Source of the DNA: Kitasatospora sp. NBC_00315
GTDB lineage: Bacteria > Actinomycetota > Actinomycetes > Streptomycetales > Streptomycetaceae
Assembly (NCBI RefSeq): GCF_041435095.1
Contig: NZ_CP108025.1
Location: 7,688,001-7,752,000, forward strand
Direction: 5' to 3'
Length of the DNA stretch: 64,000 nucleotides
Every line of letters begins with the position of its first letter. Position 1 is the stretch's first letter. Below the pieces are notes generated by a model. It ran no database searches. It was not told the origin of the DNA and worked only from the letters and a program-made list of their open reading frames with translations. Of the stretch, positions 7,073 through 13,884 are shown piece after piece. The position numbers were made by a program, and so were the translations under genes.

Positions 7073-8518
7073 GTGACTGTCAACGAAGACGTGTTCACGA
7101 ACTGGAAGAACCGCGAGGAGATCGCGGAGTCGATGATCCCGATCATCGGGCGACTGAACCGGGAGCGGGACGTCACCGTCCTGGTGCACAGCCGCTCGCT
7201 GGTCAACAAGTCGGTGGTCAGCATCCTCAAGACCCACCGCTTCGCCCGCCAGATAGCCGGCGAGGAGCTCTCCGTCACCGAGACGCTGCCGTTCCTGCAC
7301 GCGCTCGCCGCGCTGGACCTCGGCCCCTCCCAGATCGACATCGGGATGCTCGCCGCGACCTACGGGGCCGACGGCCGCGGGCTCTCGGTGGAGGAGTTCA
7401 CCGCCGAGGCGGTCGCCGGTGCCACCGGTGCCAACAAGCTCGACCGCCGCGAGCCGCGCGACGTCGTCCTGTACGGCTTCGGCCGCATCGGCCGGCTCCT
7501 CGCCCGCCTGCTGATCGAGAAGGCCGGCTCGGGCAACGGCCTGCGGCTGCGCGCCATCGTCGTGCGCAGCGGCGGCGACGAGGATCTCGTCAAGCGCGCC
7601 TCGCTGCTGCGCCGTGACTCCATCCACGGCCAGTTCCAGGGCACGATCACGGTGGACGAGGCGAACAGCAGGATCATCGCCAACGGCACCGAGATCGCGG
7701 TGATCTACTCCAACGACCCGACCTCGGTGGACTACACCGCCTACGGCATCGACGACGCCATCCTGATCGACAACACCGGCCGGTGGCGCGACCGCGAGGG
7801 CCTGTCGAAGCACCTCCGGCCCGGCATCGCCAAGGTGGTGCTGACCGCACCTGGCAAGGGCGACGTCCCGAACATCGTCCACGGCGTCAACCACGACACG
7901 ATCAAGCCCGACGAGCAGATCCTCTCCTGCGCGTCGTGCACCACCAACGCGATCGTCCCGCCGCTGAAGGCGATGGCGGACGAGTACGGCGTCCTGCGCG
8001 GCCACGTGGAGACGGTCCACTCGTACACCAACGACCAGAACCTGCTGGACAACTACCACGACTCCGACCGGCGCGGCCGCTCGGCGGCCCTGAACATGGT
8101 CATCACCGAGACCGGAGCCGCCTCCGCCGTCGCCAAGGCGCTGCCCGACCTGAAGGCGACGATCACCGGCAGCTCGATCCGCGTCCCGGTGCCGGACGTC
8201 TCGATCGCTATCCTCAATCTGCAGCTCGCGCGCGGGACCACCCGCGAGGAGGTCCTCGACCACCTCCGCAACGTGTCGCTGACCTCGCCGCTCAAGCGCC
8301 AGATCGACTTCATCAGCGCTCCCGACGCGGTGTCGAGCGACTTCATCGGCTCGCGCCACGCCTCGATCGTCGATGCCGGTGCCACCAAGGTCGAGGGCGA
8401 CAACGCGATCCTCTACCTCTGGTACGACAACGAGTTCGGGTACTCGTGCCAGGTGATCCGCGTCGTCCAGCACGTCTCCGGGGTGGAGTACCCGACGTAC
8501 CCGACGCCGGCGCTCTGA
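7073..8518 (+). CDS. gap: Long-form glyceraldehyde-3-phosphate dehydrogenase
   Basis: A 481-residue dehydrogenase that oxidises glyceraldehyde 3-phosphate to 1,3-bisphosphoglycerate with NAD(P). It carries an N-terminal extension of about 125 residues that ordinary 335-residue GAPDH lacks. The Rossmann motif 'LYGFGRIGRLLARLL' follows the extension, the catalytic cysteine is in 'SCASCTTNAIVP', and the active-site His region is 'ETVHSYTNDQNLLD'. The GTG at 7073 gives the N-terminus typical of this long subgroup, which is widespread in actinobacteria beside a standard gap. The ribosome binding site (AAAGATGGA) is weak. There is no operon partner. Confidence 0.93.
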   Translation: MTVNEDVFTNWKNREEIAESMIPIIGRLNRERDVTVLVHSRSLVNKSVVSILKTHRFARQIAGEELSVTETLPFLHALAALDLGPSQIDIGMLAATYGADGRGLSVEEFTAEAVAGATGANKLDRREPRDVVLYGFGRIGRLLARLLIEKAGSGNGLRLRAIVVRSGGDEDLVKRASLLRRDSIHGQFQGTITVDEANSRIIANGTEIAVIYSNDPTSVDYTAYGIDDAILIDNTGRWRDREGLSKHLRPGIAKVVLTAPGKGDVPNIVHGVNHDTIKPDEQILSCASCTTNAIVPPLKAMADEYGVLRGHVETVHSYTNDQNLLDNYHDSDRRGRSAALNMVITETGAASAVAKALPDLKATITGSSIRVPVPDVSIAILNLQLARGTTREEVLDHLRNVSLTSPLKRQIDFISAPDAVSSDFIGSRHASIVDAGATKVEGDNAILYLWYDNEFGYSCQVIRVVQHVSGVEYPTYPTPAL

Positions 8519-8760
8519 GGCCCGGCGGTTCGTCCGGCCCGGCCCGGCGCCACCCGTCCGATCTTCTGACGCTCTGACGGTCCGACGTTCTGGCGGTCCG
8601 GTGGGAAGCGGTGGTGGGCCGGCGGTCCGGTGGGCGGGTGCCGTGCCGGTGCGGCGATCGATCCGGGCCGGATTCCGGTCGTCGTCCCACCGGCCACCGG
8701 CCACCGGCCACCGGGCCCGGGTCGGCCGGGCCGCTCCGGCCAGGTGGTGTGCGGCTGCGG
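8519..8760. repeat. Gene-free gap with heptamer repeat
   Basis: No gene is seen between the convergent GAPDH and NTF2-like genes. CCACCGG is repeated four times in tandem at 8687-8714. The rest consists of imperfect GACGGTCCG-type repeats (8565-8630). Confidence 0.6.
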
Positions 8761-9159
8761 TCAGGGCCGGTCGAACCAGGCGAAGGCCGCGATCCGCCAG
8801 CCGTCCGGGGTACGGACGAACTGGATGCTCTTGGTCCCGCCGCCTTCGAACGGCTCGCCGTCCAGGACACCGGATTTGCGGTACTCGCCGACCCGCGACG
8901 CGATGTCGCCCGCGATCTCGGTCCGCTCCGAGGTCTCCCACTCGGAGAACTCGGCCAGCCGGCCGTCGGTCAGCAGCCGCAGACGAGGCTCGATGAACGC
9001 GTCGACCGTGTAGACGGCGAACTCGGGGCCGGTCCGGACGATCAGGCCGGCCGGAATCATCAGCCGGCGGATCCTGGCCAGGTCGGGGGTCCGGCCGCCC
9101 CGGTTGTCGAAGGCGCCGAAGAACTCGGCGGTGACCAGGTCGATCTCGGTCTTGGACAT
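8761..9159 (-). CDS. SnoaL/NTF2-like (DUF4440-type) protein
   Basis: A 132-residue cytoplasmic protein with the NTF2-like cone fold pattern: an N-terminal helix ('DLVTAEFFGAFDNR'), a middle 'LIVRTGPEFAVYTVDAFIEPR' strand-helix, and the C-terminal 'KSIQFVRTPDGWRIAAFAWFDRP' typical of DUF4440/SnoaL-like proteins. The start at 9159 is the only Met before the conserved region. Members range from polyketide cyclases to small-molecule binding proteins. The substrate cannot be inferred, and no catalytic pair is evident. Confidence 0.8.
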   Translation of the reverse strand: MSKTEIDLVTAEFFGAFDNRGGRTPDLARIRRLMIPAGLIVRTGPEFAVYTVDAFIEPRLRLLTDGRLAEFSEWETSERTEIAGDIASRVGEYRKSGVLDGEPFEGGGTKSIQFVRTPDGWRIAAFAWFDRP

Positions 9160-9274
9160 GGCGCGACGGTAGCACCGGAGCGGCGCCGGGCGCCGTAGCC
9201 ACCGGGCGGCCGTCCCGGCGTCCCCGGCGTCCCCGGCGTCCTGGGGCTCTCCGGCCGGGTGTCCGCCCGGCCGG

Positions 9275-9688
9275 TCAGTCAACGGCGGGCGCGGGGCCCG
9301 GCTCTGCGGTCCGACGGGCATACACCTCGATCTCGATCTTCATGCGGGGATCGGCCAGGCCGCACACGAGCATCGTCGCGGCCGGGCGGATGTCGCCGAA
9401 GCAACGGCGAAGGGTGGGCCAGCACGGCTGGAAGTCCTCGCGGTCGGGCAGCAGGTATCTGACCCGTACCACATCGGCGAACGTGCACCCTGCCTCGACC
9501 AGTGCCGCTTCGACGTTGCGCAGGCACTGCTCGGCCTGCTCGATCACGTCGTCCGAGATGGTCATGGCCGCGTAATCGAATCCGGTCGTCCCGGACACGT
9601 GCACCCAGTCGCCGTCGACCACCGCTCGGGCGTAGCCGATCTCCTCCTCGAAGGTGGAGCCGCTCAAGATCGTGCGTCGCTCTGTCAT
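9275..9688 (-). CDS. RidA family (YjgF/YER057c/UK114) protein
   Basis: A 137-residue member of the RidA family, trimeric proteins that deaminate reactive enamines/imines or act on related metabolites. 'YARAVVDGDWVHVSGTTGFDYA' matches the family N-terminus and 'VVRVRYLLPDREDF' the central strand. The conserved C-terminal 'G...P.....' signature appears as 'GDIRPAATMLVCGLADPRMKIEIEVYA'. The Arg of canonical RidA that binds the substrate carboxylate is not at its usual place (CGLADP instead of a V.LPR-type string), so this is probably a Rid2-7 subgroup. It is divergent from a LysR gene that may control it. Confidence 0.88.
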   Translation of the reverse strand: MTERRTILSGSTFEEEIGYARAVVDGDWVHVSGTTGFDYAAMTISDDVIEQAEQCLRNVEAALVEAGCTFADVVRVRYLLPDREDFQPCWPTLRRCFGDIRPAATMLVCGLADPRMKIEIEVYARRTAEPGPAPAVD

Positions 9689-9712
9689 GCGGCGAAAGGT
9701 AGGCAGCCAGCG

Positions 9713-9750
9713 GTGATATGTCCAATACTCAGACAGGTGTCACGTGATAT
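9713..9750. promoter_or_regulatory. RidA/LysR intergenic direct repeats
   Basis: GTGATAT occurs at 9713-9719 and 9744-9750, 31 bp apart (about three helical turns), in the 72-bp divergent gap. The AT-richer block between them holds both promoters. Such spacing suits a LysR-type tetramer covering recognition and activation sites. Confidence 0.4.
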
Positions 9751-9760
9751 CCCTGTCGGT

Positions 9761-10654
9761 ATGGATCGCCCGGAGCTCGGACTCCAGCAACTTCACGCCT
9801 TCACGGTGCTCGCCGAGGAACTCCACTTCGGACGGGCGGCGGAGCGGCTCGGCATCGCGCAGCCGCCGCTCAGTCAGCAGATCCGCCGGCTGGAGGTGAA
9901 GGTGGGACACCCGCTGTTCACCCGAGGGCCCGGCCGGGTCGCCCTCACCCCGGCCGGGAACGAACTCCTGCCGGCCGCTCTGCGCGCGCTCGACGAGGTC
10001 GCCGTCGGCCTGGACGCGGCACGGCGCGTCGGCAGCGGTGCGGCCGGTCGCATCCGGATCGGTTTCTCCGCGTCGCTGGCGCTGACCCTCCTGCCGGGCC
10101 TCCTGAGTGCCCATCGAGACCGGTGTCCCGGTGTGGACCTGGAGATCCGCGAGATGACCACGGCGCCGCAGGTGACCGCCCTGCGAGAGCACGTGATCGA
10201 CATCGGGCTTCTCCGGGAGCCGCCGGACGAGCCGGGGCTGAGCACGGAGACGATCCTCTCCGAGGAGTTCGTCGTCGTCCTGCCGGCCGCCCATCCCCTC
10301 GCGGCCCGACGTGTCGTCCCCGTCGAGGCGCTGGCGGACGAGCCGCTCGTGCTGCTGCCGCGCAGTGCCGGACCGACTGTCCACAGCCGCATCCTCGACC
10401 TGTGCCACGACGCGGGATTCGAACCCCGCCTGGGCCAGCAGGCGGTGGAGTGGCAGACGGTCTGCGCGCTGGTCGAGGCGGGACTCGGGGTCTCGCTCGC
10501 CCCGGCGAGCATTCGCCGGATCCGCCTCACGGGTGTCGCCTACCGCCGGATCGAGCCGAACACCGCGCGCACCACGGTGGCGATGGCCTGGCGCCACGAC
10601 GACCGGAACCCCCTGGTCTCCCGATTCCTGGAGACCGTCCGCGGTGCGTCCTGA
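9761..10654 (+). CDS. LysR-family transcriptional regulator
   Basis: A 297-residue regulator. The winged helix-turn-helix is at residues 5-65 ('LHAFTVLAEELHFGRAAERL', 'AQPPLSQQIRRLE', 'HPLFTRGPGRVALTPAG'). The periplasmic-binding-like effector domain spans about 90-295 ('GRIRIGFSASLALTLLPGLL', 'IDIGLLREPP', 'VVLPAAHPLA'). The ATG at 9761 gives a standard length. It is transcribed divergently from the RidA gene, which by the usual LysR logic is its likely target. The inducer is unknown. Confidence 0.93.
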   Translation: MDRPELGLQQLHAFTVLAEELHFGRAAERLGIAQPPLSQQIRRLEVKVGHPLFTRGPGRVALTPAGNELLPAALRALDEVAVGLDAARRVGSGAAGRIRIGFSASLALTLLPGLLSAHRDRCPGVDLEIREMTTAPQVTALREHVIDIGLLREPPDEPGLSTETILSEEFVVVLPAAHPLAARRVVPVEALADEPLVLLPRSAGPTVHSRILDLCHDAGFEPRLGQQAVEWQTVCALVEAGLGVSLAPASIRRIRLTGVAYRRIEPNTARTTVAMAWRHDDRNPLVSRFLETVRGAS

Positions 10655-10693
10655 GCCGGCGTCTCGGTGCCTCGGTGTCGCGCGGGCACGGCG

Positions 10694-11344
10694 TCAGGTG
10701 CGGACGGGCAGGCCCTCGCTGGTGACGAAGTAGAAGACGGGCAGTGCGATGAAGACGGTGAGCGCGATGATCGGTGACACCAGGACGCCGACCGCCCCGG
10801 CGACCAGGTAGGCCACCGCCCCGGCCCAGGAGCGGAGCCGTCCGTGGGCGACGTAGGTGGGTTCCACGGCCTGGTCGAGCAGTTCCGGGTGCCGGGCGAG
10901 GTGTCGGTAGAGCACGATCCAGCTGCCGCACATGGCGGCCGCGATCCCGGCGTACAGGGCGACGGCCACCCGTGCGTCGGGGCCGGAGACATCGCTCTGC
11001 AGCGCTTCGGAGAGCACCAGGGTGGGAAAGGCGAGCGCGGCCGTGGTGAAGAGCAGGAGCAGGTTGGCGGCGTGCAGACCGCGATCCGTCGCGCGGATCC
11101 GCACGAAGGCCTGATGATGGTTCAGCCAGATCACCGCCACGTAGCTGAAGGAGGCCAGATAGCCGAGGTAGGCCGGCCACTGGCGAAGCAGGGCTCGTCC
11201 CAGACCGCCGGGCCGGTGCGGCGGATCGGTGAGGCCGAGCACGAGGATGGTTACCGCGATCGCGAACACGCCGTCGCTGAACGCCTCCGCGCGGGCGGTC
11301 TCCGAACGGCTGAACCGGCGGGGGAGGCCGTGCTCCTCGGACAT
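10694..11344 (-). CDS. TMEM175/DUF1211-family membrane channel-like protein
   Basis: A 216-residue integral membrane protein with six predicted helices. The hallmark of bacterial TMEM175 potassium channels, 'RAEAFSDGVFAIAVTILVL', lies in helix 1 (the FSDG motif). A conserved 'WLNHHQAFVRI' follows helix 3. The upstream ATG at 11350 touches AAGGAG with no spacing, so the second ATG (11344, 6 bases away) is the likely start. It shares an AT-rich divergent promoter region with the GNAT gene. Potassium transport is inferred from the family; ion selectivity cannot be read here. Confidence 0.85.
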   Translation of the reverse strand: MSEEHGLPRRFSRSETARAEAFSDGVFAIAVTILVLGLTDPPHRPGGLGRALLRQWPAYLGYLASFSYVAVIWLNHHQAFVRIRATDRGLHAANLLLLFTTAALAFPTLVLSEALQSDVSGPDARVAVALYAGIAAAMCGSWIVLYRHLARHPELLDQAVEPTYVAHGRLRSWAGAVAYLVAGAVGVLVSPIIALTVFIALPVFYFVTSEGLPVRT

Positions 11345-11451
11345 GTGCATCTCCTTGATCCGGTTTTGGTTGAATGATAAATTACACCAGGCTCGACCCC
11401 GAACGTGCTCGACCCCGAACAGGCTCGCCCCGACCGGCAGCAGGAGGAACG

Positions 11452-11757
11452 ATGACGACCAGCGTGACGGACAGCCCTGACCGATCGCGATACGAGATCA
11501 CCGAAGACGGCGAGCTCGCCGGGTTCGCCGAGTATCACCGCCACGAGGGAGAACTCGCCTTCATCCACACCGAGATCGATCCGGGATTCGCCGGACGCGG
11601 CCTGGCCGGCGAGCTGGCCCGCGCGGCCCTCGACGACGCCCGGCGCCAGGGGCTCGCGGTGCTCCCGTACTGCCCCTTCATCCGGGGGTGGATCACCAAG
11701 CACCCGGACTACGTCGACCTGGTGCCCGAGACCCACCGCGCACGGTTCGGCCTGTGA
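11452..11757 (+). CDS. Small GNAT-family N-acetyltransferase (YjdJ type)
   Basis: A 101-residue single-domain acetyltransferase of the short YjdJ/NATD1 class. The ATG at 11452 follows AGGAGGAA with ideal spacing. The acetyl-CoA loop reads 'IDPGFAGRGLAGELARAALD', and 'LPYCPFIRGWITKHPDY' is the class-typical C-terminus with the conserved Cys-Pro-Phe. Its stop overlaps the GTG of the OsmC gene (GTGA), so the two are coupled. The substrate is unknown. Confidence 0.9.
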   Translation: MTTSVTDSPDRSRYEITEDGELAGFAEYHRHEGELAFIHTEIDPGFAGRGLAGELARAALDDARRQGLAVLPYCPFIRGWITKHPDYVDLVPETHRARFGL

Positions 11758-12320
11758 GCCCCGCACCGGTGGAACGCGCCCCGGGCGCCGGCGCCGCCGG
11801 TCCCGCCGAGGCGATCGCTCCCAGGGGCCCCGGCGCGGCCGCCGCACCCGCCGCACCCGCCGCACCCGGCGTGCCCCCCGCCTCCGCCTCCGGCGCGCCC
11901 GCCGGCGGGTTCGTCCGGGCGGCGGCCGCCGTCGTGACCAGCACGGCCGACGACTACCGGGTGGACATCCGCTCCGGTCGGCACCGGCTGGCCGCCGACG
12001 AGCCGGAGGCGAGCGGGGGCGCCGACACCGCCACCACGCCGGTCGGCCTGCTGCTGTCCGCGCTCGGCTCCTGCACCGCGATCACCCTGCGGATGTACGC
12101 GCAGCGCAAGGCGTGGCCGCTGCGGACCGTCCGGGTGCACCTCGGCTACGAGAAGGGCGCCGACAAGGCCGTGCGCATCACACGGCGGATCGACCTGATC
12201 GGCGACCTGGACGAGGCCCAGCGCGCCCGGCTGCTCGACATCGCGGAACGGACCCCCGTCACCCGCGCGGTCACCGCCGGCACGCCGGTCGTGGCGGTCG
12301 ACGCGCACCCGGCGTCCTGA
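11754..12320 (+). CDS. OsmC/Ohr-family protein with degenerate second cysteine
   Basis: A 188-residue protein. The first 60 residues are Ala/Pro-rich and not conserved; the OsmC fold begins near 'FVRAAAAVVTSTADDYRV'. The peroxidatic Cys lies in 'LSALGSCTAITLRMYAQRK' as expected. The second, resolving cysteine normally reads CPVxR but here reads 'ERTPVTRAV', Thr in place of Cys. Peroxide reduction by the two-Cys mechanism is therefore doubtful; a one-Cys or binding role is possible. It is translationally coupled to the upstream GNAT gene. Confidence 0.85.
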   Translation: MSPAPVERAPGAGAAGPAEAIAPRGPGAAAAPAAPAAPGVPPASASGAPAGGFVRAAAAVVTSTADDYRVDIRSGRHRLAADEPEASGGADTATTPVGLLLSALGSCTAITLRMYAQRKAWPLRTVRVHLGYEKGADKAVRITRRIDLIGDLDEAQRARLLDIAERTPVTRAVTAGTPVVAVDAHPAS

Positions 12321-12451
12321 AGGCGCGGGGGAGCGGGCGTTCACCCGGCGGGTGCGCGGCTCCTCGACGTCCGGGGCGTTCATGGCGTCCCCGGTGTGCG
12401 GGGCGTTCATGACGCCTCCGGCGCCCGGGCGGCGTCGGGCTCGCGGTGCCG

Positions 12452-13543
12452 TCAGTCCTCGCCGACAAGGCCGGACAGGGAGCGCGCACCTGACGCCCAG
12501 TCGGCCAGGCCCGCGCGTGCGACCAGGTGAATGCCCTGGTCCAGCGCGAACCGCTCCGCGTCCCTGGTGAACCGGCCGTTGGTGACGACCACGGCGACGT
12601 CCGCCCGGTGCACGGACCAGGCCGTGCCGTTCACCTGGTAGACGGCCGGGGCCCCGACCGATCCCCGGCCGTGGGTGAAGTGCTTCGCCTGGATCACGTA
12701 CCGACGCGCCGACGGCGACACCGCGATCACGTCGGCCGCCCTGTCGTTCGCGTGGCCGCCGGCCTTGACGATCTGGAAGCCGTCCCGCTTCAGCAGGTCG
12801 GCCAGGTACAGCTCGAAGGCCCGGAAGGGTATCACGTCGAGCCCGGCCGGTCCGGTCGGCGGGACGCTGCTCCAGGGCGCTGGAGCCGCCGCGAACCTCT
12901 CCCGGTCGGGTGCCGTCCGGTCGGGTGCCGTCCGGCCCGAGGCCGCCGGCGGTGACGGGCCGTTCGGGGCCGGCCAGGGAGCTTCGTAGGGCAGCCAGGC
13001 GGCGCCGGCCGCCGCCGTGATCTCCGCCTCGGCCACCGCCGCTGCCGCCTCTTGCGCCTCCTCCTCCCGCGTCCTCGGGCCGGGGATGACGAACATCGTC
13101 GTCCTGTCCTCGCCGCAGCCCCGGACGTCGCTGCGCTCGAACAGGCCGTGCTCCCCGGTGTAGGACTCCACCCAGTCTTCGTACACGCGCCGCGCCTCGG
13201 ACCAGCGCACGGTCTCGAGCACCCGGCGGCGGTGGCGCGTCGCCTGGACGGCGTAGTACGGCCAGACACCCCCGAGGAAGATCCGGTCCACCCGGTCGCG
13301 GAACCGGCTGTACGAGAGCAACGTGGGTGTCACGTCCGCCTGGGCCCGCAGTTCGTCCGACAACTGGTTCAACCCGGTGGCCGAGTCGTAGAGCAGCCTG
13401 GCCTCGTCGGCCATGGAGGTCAGGGGCGGGAGCTCCACCCGCCCCGGACGCAGGGCGGGTGGGTCCCCCGCCGTCCGTTCCGCCCGCTCCTCCCGTGCTT
13501 CCTCCACGCTGTCCCCCAGCCGTTCTTCCAGTGGTCCGGGCAT
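12452..13543 (-). CDS. Mrr-like restriction endonuclease domain protein
   Basis: A 363-residue cytoplasmic protein. The C-terminal domain (about 238-350) has the Mrr_cat nuclease pattern: helix 'FRAFELYLADLLKRDGFQIV', the Asp of 'NDRAADVIAVS', the Q-x-K strand 'RYVIQAKHF', then 'VVVTNGRFTRDAERFA'. These are the D...QxK catalytic elements of PD-(D/E)XK type IV-like nucleases. The N-terminal part (1-150) is helical and unfamiliar. An Ala/Pro-rich linker with a short repeat (RTAPD twice) separates them. No methyltransferase or specificity gene is adjacent. It could restrict modified DNA or act in DNA processing. Confidence 0.8.
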   Translation of the reverse strand: MPGPLEERLGDSVEEAREERAERTAGDPPALRPGRVELPPLTSMADEARLLYDSATGLNQLSDELRAQADVTPTLLSYSRFRDRVDRIFLGGVWPYYAVQATRHRRRVLETVRWSEARRVYEDWVESYTGEHGLFERSDVRGCGEDRTTMFVIPGPRTREEEAQEAAAAVAEAEITAAAGAAWLPYEAPWPAPNGPSPPAASGRTAPDRTAPDRERFAAAPAPWSSVPPTGPAGLDVIPFRAFELYLADLLKRDGFQIVKAGGHANDRAADVIAVSPSARRYVIQAKHFTHGRGSVGAPAVYQVNGTAWSVHRADVAVVVTNGRFTRDAERFALDQGIHLVARAGLADWASGARSLSGLVGED

Positions 13544-13689
13544 CGCGGGAAGGCTACCGGGGTGACGGACGGGGCGTCAGAGCCGGGGGCGGGTGGTGCC
13601 GCCCCACCCCTCGGCGGGCGGTCGGGGCGGTCGGGGCGGTCGTGGTGGTCGGGCGGTCGGTCGGGCCGTCAGGGCTGGAGGGGCATCGT

Positions 13690-13793
13690 CCACCAGTTGA
13701 GACGGCGGGCTTGCCCGCGAGGCGGTCGGTGAGCCAGGAGATCGCGTCGCCCTGGTCGGTGATGAGGGGCACGAGGTGGTCGGTGAGGACAAG
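13690..13793 (-). pseudogene. Remnant of a secreted lipase C-terminus
   Basis: The leftward frame reads 'VLTDHLVPLITDQGDAISWL' followed by 'TDRLAGKPAVS', resembling the end of Streptomyces LIP-family secreted lipases (Asp/His region, then W-L-x-D-R-x-A-G-K-P-A). A TGA stop directly precedes it at 13794-13796, no start exists, and the tail is not the usual Cys-ending terminus. It looks like the leftover 3' end of a decayed lipase gene. The rest of 13544-13884 shows only GGTCGGGGC-type repeats. Confidence 0.45.
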
Positions 13794-13884
13794 TCACGCT
13801 CGGGCGCTTATGGGCGATCAGGGAAACCGGTGAACTCGCTTTCTGTGGAGCGGTGATGCGGTGACGGCCGTGGGCCGCCCGGGA

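Noticed and set aside
8687..8714. Heptamer repeat as a CRISPR-like array
   Set aside because: Units are directly adjacent with no spacers; it is a simple tandem repeat.
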